From NCBI GenBank assembly GCA_025403435.1, contig CM046354.1, forward strand, positions 17,238,424 to 17,302,423: DNA of 64,000 nt, written 5' to 3'. This stretch comes from Artocarpus heterophyllus (lineage: Eukaryota > Streptophyta > Magnoliopsida > Rosales > Moraceae). Numbering within the stretch: the stretch's first letter is position 1; every line of letters begins with the position of its first letter. The notes under the pieces were generated by a model. That model saw only the letters and a program-made list of their open reading frames with translations, was not told where the DNA came from and ran no database searches. Positions 10,871 to 23,434 of this stretch are shown piece after piece. The position numbers and the translations under genes are program-made.

Positions 10871-12372
10871 ATTTAAAAAATTCATGTTGGGCTCTCTAGG
10901 ATTAAGTGTGACCCAATTAGAATGGCCATAGTAGTTTTGACCCAATTAACATTAGTTGTTAGATTCCTAAATCATTGAGATATCCATAATGGATGAAGGT
11001 TCCTTAAATAAAGGCCACTAAAGATAAAATAAGGTGACACTTCTCTTTGAGTAGCTTTTCATGGAGATAATTTGAAAACATGCCACCATTTTAACCATTG
11101 GATCTACTTATGCCACAGTGGGCAAAAGTCTTGTAAAAAATGTCACGTTTGTCTCTCCTTTCTCTTTCGTGAAGGAGATTTATAGCTCACACCTACACCT
11201 TGTTAGAGCCCGTGGAGCACCAACAAGAAGATCGTCGTCAGCGACGAGCCGCTTGTTGACTAATCCAAATGCACTAATCCTCTGGATTTGTTGCTCCATC
11301 CGTTCGTGCTCTAAAGCAACGTCAAGAGCTGTCACCAGTGACCTAATCAAATTCGACAAATCCAATAGCGTGGATCATTTGGAGCTGTTGCTCCATCGAT
11401 TCTTGTAACTCTTCTACAACATCAAGAGCTATTGTGGAGAGCTACAACATCAAGAGTTGCTACCAACGGCCTGATCGAACGGTCTGTTGATGAATCCAAC
11501 GACACGGATCCTTTGAAACTGTTGTTCTATTTGTTCTGTAGCTCATATACAACGTTGAGAGCTCGCCACCAAAGTAGCAAGAGCTGCCTTGGAACATTAG
11601 CCAAAAGTAGGGATGAGGGTATACTTTAAAATAGAGTGTGTTGATATAGCAAGGCATTCTCTGTAATTATTTTTCTATGTGGCATAAATCAATCCACCCT
11701 TTACTTTTGTAGCATATCTATAAAGAACCCCTTTTAATGTATGTGATATTTTCTTCTCTCTTTTTCTCTTTATGAAACACCCACAAATTAAAACATGGTT
11801 CATTATGTCTAATTTTAATTAGTTAGTGTGTTAGATCCATCTAATCCATATTTTTCATAAATCACATTCCATATAAAGATTTGGCTTTGTTTTATTTAAT
11901 TTTAAATTCTGGTTAAATTAAATTTGAAATGAGTTTTACTATTTTATTGAAATTCCAAAGTCTACCCAACACTTAACATTTAATTACAACATTGCCACTA
12001 TTGCATACCCTCCTTAATTCATGTGATTTTCCCCTGCCCAAAGCCCTTAATATGTGAAATTTTCCCCTAAACTAACTTTGTACATATCAAACAAGACTTG
12101 GCCCCCGTTTTAACCAAATTTATTTTAAGGCTTTTTTTGTACAAATACTCCTTGAACCTCTTGCATGTGGCAGTTTAGTCCCTAAACAAACAATTTAGGT
12201 AATTGACCCCTTGAATTCGTAAATATGTTGCATCACTAGTCCTTTTGCTTGTGTCTGTTAAATTTTGGATGGTTTTTATATGTGATTTGCCTATGACTCA
12301 TCTAAGGACAATGATGGTCGTTTATAAGAACACAAAGTTAAAAAAAAAACCCAAAAAACATAGTTGTCATGC
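10099..12372. other. Intergenic AT-rich DNA without a supported gene
   Basis: Nothing here reads as a gene. It holds a (TA)n run at about 10837-10862, the degenerate repeats at 11264-11600, and possible LTR-like pieces (a TGTTGGGCTC at about 10886), none with a partner LTR or coding domain. Confidence 0.5.
11264..11600. repeat. Three-unit degenerate tandem repeat
   Basis: Three diverged units start TCCAA at 11264, 11361 and 11495. They share the order GGAT-TTG, TTGCTCCAT, a CTCT/CTC block, CAACRTCAAGAGCT and a CTGATC/CTAATC block. The second unit has an extra internal copy of CTACAACATCAAGAG. Short open frames on both strands follow the repeat and match no family I know. Confidence 0.55.
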
Positions 12373-13340
12373 TGTTAGGGTTGGTGCCGTATAAGCTGTG
12401 ACATTGTATATATTGTTAATAAATAAATAAAGTGACATTTATAATTATTTTGGTTGCTTATATGTATTATGAATACTTTTATAAACATCAAGAAAATTTC
12501 ATGATCATTTATGTGACTATAAATTTAGTATATAAATGTTATATGCTTAGGGATAAAATTCATATATAATAATCTAAGTAGTTCGTAATAATTAATTAAA
12601 GCTTAGGATCTTTAATTAAATATTACAATTATAGTTCAATCTCATTTGGAATGAAATAGTCTTATCTGAGCTATTAATATAGAGACATTAGATTGGAGGT
12701 ACTTTATATAATGAGATTATATAGGACTAGACTAGATAAATTATGAATATCTAATAATCATCCATTACAAATTGAGTATTCAAATTTATCACTATAATGA
12801 TCATATATTTGACATTCTTAATCTTGAGTATTTATTAGACTCCTATTTATGAGATTATGTTTTTTTTCCTTGCGTGGTAAGATTTGTCTAAACACAAATC
12901 ATAACTTAGCATATTAGAAACATAATATAATAAATAGCTAGGAATAACATTATACAGATACAGAATCTTTTCCTTTCTTATGAAAGTTAGAAAAATAACT
13001 CTCTTGAGTGATAATTCAAAGTTTAAACAATAGAGCGCTCAGTTATAACAAGATTGTAAATTAACTATGCATTAGAGAATTATTGAAACAAAATAAAGAT
13101 GTAATAAGAGAAGTAAACAGAAATTAAACCTAGTTCTTATTATGAACTATTTATGAAGGACTGACTTATATGTAACACTTATATTAATGAATTACTCGCT
13201 AATTTTCTTTGAGTAATTTTCACTATAATCTTAAGAGTTTAGTTTCAGGTTTTTAGTGGAGTAATACTAAAACTAATAAATTTGGCACATTAATTAAAGA
13301 GTTTAATTAATTGTTAAAATTTATTAGAGCTTGGGTTTGT
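12373..13340 (+). repeat. Copia element A: left part of the split 5' LTR
   Basis: The LTR begins TGTTAGGGTTGGTGCC. Its internal order matches the LTRs of element B farther right, notably TTTTTAGTGGAGTA near 13251 and TTATTAGAGCTTG near 13320 (CTTTTAGTGGAGTAGCG and TATTAGGAGCTTG in B). It breaks off where the gypsy LTR starts and resumes at 23643. Confidence 0.75.
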
Positions 13341-13975
13341 TGATGCTTACCGAAGTTTCGCAACGGATCAACACCACGTGCAGCTACGCATGGTGCTCAG
13401 CTCTCCCCTGTTCGTCTCTGCCTGATCGGGTAGATCTGCTACTAGAGGAGGGAGCTTCGGAGGCAAGAAAAGTACAGGTCAGACAACAGACAAGGGCTCT
13501 CCGAAGCTCAAGACTGGAGTTGCTCGACAAAGAACAAAAACTTGTTAGGTGGGAAGGAGCATGCATGCTAGGATGCAATAAATGCATCCTATTTATAGGC
13601 TACTACTTCGACCAAGTGTTAGGTGGGTTTTGCCCACAACCTGAGTATCACATCAAGGCGTGTTAGGTGGCAGGAGACAAGTGTCACCCCTCTCCGCCGG
13701 TAGATTACCTCCCATCCAATGGTGAGTTGTTTGTCATCTGTTGGCCAGTGATGGCGAGTAGCAGCCCACTTTTAAGTGAGAATAATCCGACCCGAGCTAA
13801 TACTAAATCTGAGGAGGCAACCCATTTAGGTGTGGCCTTAGTGGCCCTGAGAAGCACCTCAGACATGAGATCCAGGCTCATCGGGATCAGTTCTAGGCTC
13901 CCGGTAGCTTTACCGTGCTGTTATGGCTGACCACTCGCAGTAGGATGCTCAACGACGACGTTGAGCTCACCCTCA
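13341..13975 (-). repeat. Gypsy 3' LTR (complete copy)
   Basis: The outer edge TGATGC at 13341 matches the right LTR. The inner edge is placed at 13975 because a minus-strand polypurine tract ACTGGGGGGCT (13981-13991) abuts it. On the minus strand a TATA box (TATAAATA, 13590-13597) is the likely LTR promoter, leaving about 250 bp of R-U5. The inner border is uncertain: a second tract at 17521-17530 would give a much longer LTR. Confidence 0.6.
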
Positions 13976-14204
13976 ATAGTAGCCCCCCAGTTCACCTAGT
14001 CGATGCTCGGTCGGTGGACTACGCCGAGTGGGTGAGGTCGGCTCCAGATAGAAGATTAAGCGGCATCCTGAGACAGTGTGAAACGAAAGGTCACGCGAAG
14101 GAACTGGAAGAGACACGTGTCGCACTGCAAACGACTGCTCCCTTGATAGGCGTAATCATCACGCCTCTTCATTTTCTGCACCTGGGTTTCCTGCCTAAAA
14201 TGGC

Positions 14205-14212
14205 TATAAATA
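14205..14212 (+). promoter_or_regulatory. Plus-strand TATA box before the antisense accessory ORF
   Basis: The sequence CTATAAATAAG lies 152 bp upstream of the accessory ORF ATG at 14364 and points the same way. It could drive the antisense ORF independently of the LTR. No other promoter evidence is visible. Confidence 0.4.
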
Positions 14213-14363
14213 AGACCTTTCTTCCTGCCATTTTCACACAATCGAGGCCACACTTCACTACCCTTGAGTTTTAACTACAGAGCTATAGTTACCAACCCGA
14301 GAACTTTTTCATTCCCAAGCTTCCACAGTCCAATCAGGTAATTCCCTGAGGGGCGCGAGAAAG

Positions 14364-16925
14364 ATGAACAACTTGTTAGATTCCCAAAACGTTAATATTT
14401 CCTGGTCGAAAAGTAGTCCTCAGATCGAATCATCCTCTAGAGAGGTTGATGTGGAAGGTTTGTCCTCAGAGCAGGATAGGGCTGATCTGTTGGACAAAAT
14501 ATTGAGGGTCAACGCTCAGACCATCCCCTAGTAAGAGTTCCTCAACTTGCTAGATGGGGAGCGCCCGGTGAGATTGTGCAGGGGCGAGAATCTATACATC
14601 AGGGCGGCCACGGCAAGCGTGTCCTGAGTTACGGCTCAAGAGCGGGCTGAGTTGGAGGCAGCGACCGACGTACCAAGCACCTCTGGTCGAGACTCCGGGG
14701 CTCCTATCTAGGTTGTGGGCAGGGTAACTGTTGACATCTCCGAAGAGGAGCGAGCAGTTGAGGAGGCCAAGCTAGCGATGAGTGCTACCGAAGAAGAAGA
14801 GAACGAAAGGGTTCGAGTTAGTCGAGGACGAAAGGGCCGAGCCAGCGATGAGCACTGCCGAAGAAGAAGAGGACGAAAGGGTTCGAGTTACTCGAGTCCG
14901 AGGAGTGACCACTTACCGAGTAACCCGGCCTAGACAAACTTCAGCAGCAGCTTACTCCAGCGCAATGACAGAGTCTCGGCTTGAGGATTTGTGTACTGAG
15001 TTCAATATCCTAGACGATGTGATCCTCATCACTTCTGAGGAGAGTGACTCCCCCTGTCTCCGCCTGAGGGGTGTATCACATTATACGCAGAGTTTTTTAG
15101 AGCCGGGCTGCGCCTGCCTTTCCATCCATTCCTCCGCCAGGCACTAAACGACTTGAATGTGTGCTCGGCTCAACTTAACCCAAATAGCTACAGGTTGCTG
15201 ATCGAGATGTATGTTCTTTGGAGGTACTACCGAGGCATTTAAGCAAGTTTATAAAATGAAAAAGCTTCCCCGGTAATCCGGTTGGTATTACGTCACCGGC
15301 TTTAGGAAGGACTTCATTTTAGGCACCCCAACTCGGACAAACTCTAGAAGTACGAGTGGTTCTACGTCAGGGGTAATTACCTAGCCTGGGTTGGTGAGGC
15401 TGTCCCTACAGACCAACGTGTCCCGAGGACATTTGAACAAGGGCAGGTGTGGTCTAAGAGGCTATGGGCACTAAGCCATATTATCAGGGCGGTCGAAGAC
15501 CTGTTTGAGAAGCCAGAGTTGATGAGACAATAGTCGTTCCTGCTTAAGAAAGACACCCTTTCCCGATTAATCCCCTATCTAACATCTGGCCTGCCTGGTT
15601 AGCCAAGTAGGTCACAGTCGCAAGGCCAAGCGCCGTGGACATCCCAAGGCCAAGCACTGCCTGATTCAGGTGGCCGGCGAAGGAGCCATTATCGTCCAGC
15701 ACCGAGGACTCATCAAGTGGCTCCTTCGATGCAGGGCCACCCGTGGTAGACGAGGACCTTAGGGATGTGATTCGCCTTCTGTGCATGCCTGGCTAGCTCC
15801 AAATTGGAGGTTAGCCCCGAGTTTTTGTTTTTTATTTTTTGTTTTTTTCGTGTGTGCCAACCTTGTCCTGACATGGAGGTTTTGATTTTGCAGATATGTC
15901 TTCCAGGCTGAGCAACGCAGAAAAGAGGCATGCCCTCATGGAACGCCTTCATAAATAGAAAGGGAAAGCAACGACGGTCAGGAAGAAACGAAAAAAGACC
16001 CCAAGGCCGGTGGTGCCATCGCGGTCTGAGTAGGCGCCATGGTCCGAGCGGCCATCCACTTCAATCCAAATGACCCCGCCCCCGCCGACGAGGACTAGGG
16101 CTTCGTCGGGTGAGACCCTACCTGTTGCCGTCACTACAACTGTAGTGTCCCCTTTAGGGGACCCTCCAAGGAGGTGCCTAAATTACCGCTGCCATATCCT
16201 CGATCATCTTGAGGATGTGGTTCCCTAGGAAGATTTTTTGTTGAACCTCATAGGGGAGGATTTTGAGGGCCTTTCCAGCGCTGCCTTCCGCTCTGCCACC
16301 AAGGCTAGTTATTGTCTTATTCTGAGCTTCACTTATTTTTCTCCTCAGACAAGTGCCTTCTTGGACATGGCCTATATGGCTAGGCTGAAGGAATTCAACT
16401 TGGAGAAGGAGAGGCACAAAAAGACCTTTCTTGGTAAAAGGGAAGTCGAGAAGGAGCTTAGTGAAAAAAACATTAAGCTTGATCAAATCAATGGAGCTCT
16501 TTTCCAGGCCGAGGAGGAGGCTAGGAAGGCTAAAGAAGAGGCCAACTAGGCCAAGGTGGCGGCAGAAGAGGTGAAAAGAGCGGCTGAACAGATAAGGAAC
16601 AAGGTTGCTCTGGTTAGGGACCAGTTGGGAGCTTTACAGGCCAAGAACCTGTGTTTTTGGGAGGAGCTATCTGGCCGACTCACTCAAGCCATAGAGGAAT
16701 TCAAGGCGTCCCTGGAATACGCCGACTACTATTACTTCGGCATGATGGACCTCAGAGACTACCTGATCTGAAAGCATCCCAAGGTTAAGGGCTTCAACTG
16801 GTCGCTTAAAGTCGAGCCAGAGCAAAGCACAACACAACAGCCGGGGGAAGAGGAGGTTGTCGAAGTGGACGACGAGGACGATGGGGACGAACAAGGCGGA
16901 GATGGTGACACCGGGGAAGAGGCCC
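14364..16925 (+). pseudogene. Broken accessory ORF of the Tat element (Transposase_28-type protein with coiled coil)
   Basis: From an ATG at 14364 the frame encodes an acidic N-terminal part, a Glu-rich stretch with a 70-bp tandem duplication (14766 and 14836), then the conserved block ITLYAEFFRAGLRLPFHPFL (about 15077-15136) followed by YRLLIEMYVLWRYY. This is the domain filed as putative gypsy-type transposon (Transposase_28). After a linker comes a long Glu/Lys coiled coil (16370-16660) and an acidic tail (about 16860-16930). Stops and frameshifts occur throughout, and the 70-bp repeat alone shifts the frame. It runs opposite to gag-pol, as in Grande and related Tat elements. The function of these proteins is not established. 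Confidence 0.75.
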
Positions 16926-17520
16926 AGGCTTATTATTGTTTTTTCTTTTTCCCTCCTTTTATTTATCCAGGCTTGGGAGGTGCCCGGTTAACTGTACCTC
17001 CCCCTCACTCTTACGTAATGAAAATTTTACTTTTCCAAGTTCATTGCTTCTCGGATTTTTATTTATTTTATTTTTTGAATTTTTCCCAAGTGCGATTATT
17101 CTCGGATAGAAACCCTCATTTCTTGAAAGAGCGAGAAGTTCCTTGGGAATGAAGTTTGGCCTTCGTTTCGCCAAGTTAACATAGACCCTGGCCTTGGGAT
17201 TGAATTAGGAACTTAAATCTAGGTTCTCCTCGAGAGGAGCATTCCTGGACCATTGTATTCTTAGCACTCATTTTTTAATTCTATCGTTGTCGAGTTTAAT
17301 GTCTCAATGGTTACCAAGTTCGTCCGAGTAGGGAAAACCCATTTCTCAGTCGGGCAAAGCACAACGGCGTATGGTACCCTGTACCTTGCCACCCTCAAGA
17401 TTTGTTTAAGTTTATAGATACTTTTACAAGTCTAATGTTGGTCAGGCAATAGTTATGTTGGGGCGACTTTGTCCGGGCGGCCCATACGGCGACAGACTAA
17501 TGATCGGCTAAATGTAGATT

Positions 17521-17530
17521 AGCCCCCAGT
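17521..17530 (-). promoter_or_regulatory. Polypurine tract downstream of gypsy pol
   Basis: On the minus strand this reads ACTGGGGGCT, almost the same as the tract next to the left LTR (13981-13991). It lies about 350 bp after the integrase end and before the accessory ORF. It may be a second plus-strand priming site or the relic of another 3' LTR border. Confidence 0.45.
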
Positions 17531-17880
17531 CCATTTAGTCGGGACGACTCTCCCTCTTCGAGAGTTATGGTCTGATCCTCTAGGTTGGAGTTACGGCATC
17601 CCTCTTCAGGATTTGTCTCTTCCTTAAACACGCATTGCTCGGTGGAACAGTGTAGGAATTTACATTTTCATTGATGTATAATATTTACATTCCAGTCCTA
17701 TTTAATATGGCTAGTTACAAAAAGAATATAGCCAGATGCCAAAAAGGATTTTTGGCATCGATTAACAAAAGAATCTTTTTAGGAGCTCGGGGTTCCAAGG
17801 ATGACCAAGCAAGTTGTCCTCTATGTCGGATAATCTATTTGTGTCGGCTAGACAATTCCAACGACCTTATACGACCTATC

Positions 17881-20800
17881 CTATTTTAGGCCAAAGGATC
17901 CCACCCCGGGCTGCTGAACCGTGACCTTTTTAAGCACCAAATCTCTAACTTTGAAGCTCCTTGGTTGGACCCGCTTGTTGTAGTATCGAGCAACGACTTG
18001 GTTCCGAGCTGTGTTACGAATCGCTGCCCGGTATCTTTTCTCCTCAAGCAAGTCAAGCTTGGACATCATGATCTCGGCATTTCAAATTTTGTCGTAATGT
18101 TCAACCCTGAAGCTTGGTAATCTCACCTTCGCCGGGATGACAACTTTGGCTCCGTACACGAGCGAGAATGGGGTCTCTCTGGTAGCTGTTAGGGTAGTTG
18201 TTTGGTAAGCCCAGAGCACTTTTGGGAGCTCGTTGATCCATGCTCCCTTGAGGCCCTTGAGCTTTTTTTTTCAAGTTATCTTTGGTCGTCTTATTGATAG
18301 CTTTGACCTGCCTGTTGCTTTGTGGGTAGCTTAGAGAGGAGAAGACTTTCTTGATGCTGAGCTGCTTGTATAAGTGGAGGAGGCTTGAGGATTCGAACTG
18401 CTTCGCATTGTCGGTCACGATGGTATATGGGATCCCAAACCAGCAAATAATATTTTTCCAAACAAAGTTGGTACACTTTGCCTCGGTCATGTTGGTGCAA
18501 GGCTCTACCTCGACCTATTTGGTCAAATAATAGATGGCCATAATACAGTACTTAAATTGGAATCGGGCTTGAGAAAGGAGCCCAATCAGATCAATGGTCC
18601 ACTTGACAAATGGTCACGTCGATGTTACTGAGGTGAGTGGCTCGGCATGGTGTCTGGGCACCCTGCAAACTGCTGACATTTGAGGCATTTTTCATGCAAA
18701 ATCTTTGTAGTCCTGCTCTATGGTCGGCCAGTAGTAGCCTTGCTAGAGACATTTTTGGGCCAAGGATCGCCTCCCGGAATGGTTACCACATAGGCCTTTG
18801 TGGATCTCCTTCATTAGATATTTGGCTTCTTTAGGCCCAACGCACTTAAGACATGGCGTAGTGTAGCTACGCTGATATAATTTCCCATCAATCATCGAAT
18901 ACCAGGCCAAGCTGTTGCGAATCTGACGTGCCTCTTCTCGGTCGTCGAGTAATTCAGTTGTGGTTAGGTATCGAATGATCAAATCCATCCATGTGGTCTC
19001 ATGCTCTTTGGCTACACTCTCTACTTCCTTGTTAATGCTTGGCTCAGCTAACCTTTCAATGGGGACCGAAGCTAGGCCACATCGCCAAGACCTGAGGCGA
19101 GCCAAGCAAGTGCATCAGCCTCTGAGTTTTTTAATCTGGGGATCTGCTTGAATGAGTAAGACTTAAACTGCCCAAGCAGCGTCTTGACCTCTTGTAAATA
19201 TGCAGCCATTGATTCTGTTTAGGCTTGAAATACCCCAGTGACTTGCTGGACGAAGAGTATTAAGTCGCTATGAATGACTATACGGTTAACTCTAAGATCC
19301 CTGGTGGTTCTTAGTCCGGCTAGAAATGCTTCGTATTTTGCCTCGTTGTTAGAGGCCTTGAAGTCAAATCGAAGTGCGTAAATTGCCTTGTATCCGTCCG
19401 GGCTTATCGACACCAACCCAGCCCTTAAACCTTTCGAGCAGGAAGATCCGTCGACAAAGACTTCCATTCTGGTTTCGACACGGCGGGACCTTCACTACAG
19501 CCGGGGGTGTCTGGTACTTCAACAAGTACCTTCTCGGCAAGTGGTGTACCATGCTCCGTATCGGTGAACTCTACGATGAATCTGCTAGGGCCTGAGTTTT
19601 GATGGCCGTCCTCGGTACAAAATTGATGCCATACTGACGAAGCTCAACCGACCATTTGGCCATCCATCCTAACATCTCCAAGCTCTAAAAAACTTGTTGA
19701 AGAGGGAACTTTGTCAGGACGCGTATTGTGTGGCCTTGAAAGTAGGGCCACAGTTTTTGAGCGGAGGTAACTAGCGCGAATGCCAATTTCTCAAGTGGGG
19801 GATACCACTCCTCGGTACCTTGGAACGCATGGCTCATATAGTAGACGGGCTTCTGAACACTGTCTTCTTCTCGGACGAGAACCGAGCTAACAGTCTTGTC
19901 ATACACAACAAGGTAGGCATACAATGTTTCTCCCAGCAAAGGTTTAGACAGGAATGGAGGCGTGGCTAAATACCTCTTCAAATTCTAGAAGGCTTCTTCA
20001 CATTCCTTGCTCCACTCAAACCTCCTCTTGAGTGCCTAAAAAAATAGATGGCACTTATCGGTAGACCGGGAGATAAATATAGAGAGAGCCGCTATCATGC
20101 CAGTAAGTTTTTGCACCTCCTTTACTATCCGAGGTGAATGCATGTTAATAACTGCTTGATCCTTGGTTGGGTTAACCTCGATACCTCATTGATTGACTAA
20201 AAATCCAAGAAATTTGCCCGAGCTAACCCCGACAACACATTTTGCTGGGTTGAGTTTCATTCCATACTCTCAGAGAATGTCGAAGCTCGCCCAAAGATCG
20301 GCCATGTGATCCACTGCTTGGACAGATTTAACTAGCATGTCGTCCACGTAGACCTCTATTGTTTTGCCAATCAGTCGGGCAAACATCTTGTTAAATAAGC
20401 GTTGGTAGGTCGCCTTGGCATTCTTTAGCCCGAAGGGCATTACTACATAGCAGTATAGCCCCTGGTCAGTAACGAAAGCTGTTTTTATTTGATCTTCCTC
20501 GGCCATCCGTATTTGATTATATCCAGAATAGGCGTCCATAAAGCTTAGCAACTCATGCCCGACGGTTGTATCAACGAGCTGGTCTATCTAGGGAAGTGGA
20601 AAGCAGTCCTTCGGGTAGGCCTTATTTAGGTCGGTGTAGTCTATACAAACCCGCCATTTTCCATTCGCCTTTTTGACCAAGACAACGTTCGCTAACCATT
20701 CCAAATACTTGACCTCTCGGATGAATCCTGTTTTTAGGAGCTTCTAGACCTCTTCGTTAATAGCAGCATATCTTTCGGGATTGAAGGCCCTTCTCATTTG

Positions 20801-21356
20801 TATTACTAGTTTGTAATCAGGCCGAACATTGAGCCGGTGATAGATTACATTTGGATCGATGCCGAGTATGTTCTCATGCGACCATACGAACACATCTTAA
20901 TACTCCGTGGGAGCTACTCGAGGGGTGTGCTGGGACAAGGCTAAACAGCACCAGGTCCTCGATTGGCGTAGCCCTCACCTTTTTTTTAGGCATTCGAGGC
21001 TCGAGATCAGAAAGCATCTTTGGCACCGGCTCAGCTAGGAGCTCCATTTCGTCGACCTTGTAAATGGCTGAGACATTTAATTGCTGAGCTGACGCTGTTC
21101 TGACGCCATTGGCTTAACAAGATGGGGAGTCTTTTTAAGATGACCTGATTATTCCAACCCCATCCTCTGTTGGGAATTTCATTGCCAATGGTATGTGGAG
21201 ACTACGGCCTTCAATGCCTTCAATGTTAGATGGCCGATAATGATGATATACTAGAAGGGTTTGTCGACGACCAAGAAGTCGATGATGCATGTGACCCTGG
21301 CAGCACCCTCGGCAAAGGTCACTGGTAGGCCAACCTTTTCCACTATTTAGACGCAT
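17881..21356 (-). pseudogene. Gypsy pol remnant: RT, RNase H, archaeal-type RNase H, integrase
   Basis: Domains in order on the minus strand: a protease-RT linker, RT with FMDAYSGYNQI and the intact catalytic YVDDM (20270-20551), a first RNase H (19981-19685, FALVTSAQKLWPYFQG), a second archaeal-type RNase H (19467-19219, FVDGSS, NNEAKYEAFLAGL), and integrase (about 19105-17890) with the zinc-finger region HKGLCGNHSG and DDE core pieces (WTIDLIG, TDNAKQF). Where the third acidic residue is expected the sequence reads QVKAINKT, so the Glu is Lys. Several in-frame stops and shifts separate the blocks. The element cannot move on its own. Confidence 0.88.
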
Positions 21357-21430
21357 TCGCCCGTGAAGCCGTAAAGTGGCGTATGTACTGGGGTGAAGGT
21401 AGCATTGTTGATCTTTAATTTGTCGTAAGC

Positions 21431-23370
21431 CTACTTGAACAGGATGTCCGCCGAGTTACCATTGTCAATTAGCACATGACGTACTATGTTGTTGGCAATA
21501 TGCAACTCACACACGAGAGTGTCATTGTGCAGATGAATTAACCTATCTGCCTCCTCCTTGGTAACGGTGATCGGTGTGTCTTGCTGGTGGCAAATCTTGT
21601 TAACATGCTCGGACATGTTGATGAACTCGTCTCGTTCGACCAGCCGAGCTTCTCGGACGTAAGCCCGTCGCCCACTTGATGTGTCCCTAGTGACAGGCCC
21701 TCTGAAAATCATGTGAACGATGTTCGAGGGTCCTAGGGCATCCCCACCATCGTTACGTGTGGGGTTCGATGCATCTTGGCCTAACGGGTCATTCCTCCTG
21801 GCTGTGGAGCTTGAATTTAAGACTCGTTCAACAAATTCCCTTAGGTATCCATCTCGGACTAGTCTTTTAATCTGGTCCTTCAGCCGAATACAGTCGTGGG
21901 TATTATGTCCCACGTCCTTGTGGAACTCGTAATATCTGGTTTGATCCCACTTTGCCTTGCTACTCTTGAGCTTGGGCGGGGGCACCAGCAGGTTTCTCCT
22001 GCTCAATTGGGTGAGCACTTCGTCGATGGTTGCTACTAGGGGCTTGTAGCTTTGGAACTTTTCGGTTGGTATTTTTAGCTTTTCGGGTTTCTTCTCCTTT
22101 TTCTACTTTTTATTCTGCTTGGCATTCGTCTGTTCCAATGCTTTCTTCTGCTTCTTCTCTTTCTTCGTACCATTGCTGCCAGCTTCTTCTCTATGGCTCT
22201 TCATGTATTCGGCCGTATCGGCATACCTTTATGCGTAGCTGAGCATCTGCGAAAATGTGCTCGGTTGCTCGAAGGCCAATGACCAAATAAGATTCTTGTC
22301 TCGAAGACCCTCTACGAAAGCATGCTTGAGGGTCTCGTCTTCGACGTGTTTGACTTCGAGCGCGACTCGGGTAAACTAATTTATGTAATCTCAGACATTG
22401 TTGTCTCCCTGTTTCATGGTGTACAGGTAAGTAATTTCCTTTCTCCTCATTTTCGTCATGGAGAAGGCTGCCAAGAAGGCATCAGAAAGCTGTTTGAAAG
22501 AGGTGATAAAAGCTAGTTTTAGTCGCTGGAACCATTACCGAGCTGGTTCGATTAGAGTCAGTGAAAAGGCCTTGCACATTGCGGCATCGTTAGTGTTTTG
22601 AAGGAGCATGTGTCCTTGGTACAACTCAACATGCTCATCAGCATCTGCGGTCTCGTCATAGGCCTTGATTTGTGGGACCTTAAATTTAGGAGGCAAAGGG
22701 GCTCGCATAATAGCATCCGTGAATGGCGGGTCTAGGGCACTTATGTCATCTAAGCCAAACCGATTGTTACGGATCTCGTTAATTTGGCGTTGTAACTCCC
22801 AGAACTGGCAGCTGTTCATATTCTCAAGTAGTTAAACCTTATAGGGTACTCCGCCCTCCAAGCGGCCACCTGCCTTGGGCTGGCGACTCTGCTGTGCTTC
22901 TCATCGGTCAAAAACGGATGCTTGTGAACATTATGGTGACGCTTGCTACCTGCGGGCCAAGTCAACCTTCTTAGACGAGTTTATTGTTAGCCGAGACGCC
23001 ATGTGTGAAGCCTCTAGCGCACTCAGAATTAGCTTCACTGGGGTCGGCGGCACCCCAACCTGCCGACCTCCAGCCTGGTCAGCCTGGGCTGGAGGTGGGA
23101 GGCTAGGTGCCACCTGGCACTGTGTTTGCTATGTGAGCTGCTGAGTAAGTATCCGGATAACATTTGTTAGCTCACGAATTGGGTCTTGGCTGATCGGGTC
23201 CTGCACTTGTTCAGCCCTCGCCGTGTTCCTTGTTCCATAGATCGAGATCTCATAGCCCGGAGGCGGCCCCTAGGTCTAGCCATATTTTGGTGTCGGTTTC
23301 TAGTATCTCCTGACCCCTCCTGTTGGGCAGCGTAGTCTTGAGCATTACCTCGAGTTACCATCTCGGTTCT
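21431..23370 (-). pseudogene. Gypsy gag and protease remnant
   Basis: The capsid region at 22819-22535 (PPKFKVPQIKAYDETADADEH) is the retrotransposon gag domain. A zinc-knuckle-like segment YYEFHKDVGHNTHDCIRLKD follows at about 21930. The protease active site reads VLIDNGNSADILF at about 21435-21470. An Arg-rich N-terminal part extends upstream to about 23370. Stops and frameshifts split the region. The order gag then protease then RT agrees with the pol remnant to the left. Confidence 0.85.
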
Positions 23371-23411
23371 TGGGCATGTTGTGGCCGATGCTTTTGAGTA
23401 AAGGCGTAGGC

Positions 23412-23434
23412 GCCCTCCTTTTAGCGCCAAAATT
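23412..23434 (-). promoter_or_regulatory. Gypsy primer-binding-site region
   Basis: Directly inside the right LTR the minus strand reads AATTTTGGCGCTAAAAGG. A TTTGGCGC-type primer site in this position is common in plant gypsy elements. I do not assign the primer tRNA. Confidence 0.5.

Noticed and set aside
12373..13340. A solo LTR
   Set aside because: Its order of landmarks matches the first half of the element B LTR, and the second half with primer site follows after the gypsy element at 23643-24643.
13331..13666. A short gene at the gypsy left edge
   Set aside because: The frame lies within the LTR, and its first part is repeated in the right LTR at 23435-23642.
16238..16771. A host coiled-coil gene
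   Set aside because: It lies between gypsy pol and the 3' LTR, follows a Transposase_28-type block on the same strand and is broken by stops, so it is part of the Tat accessory ORF.
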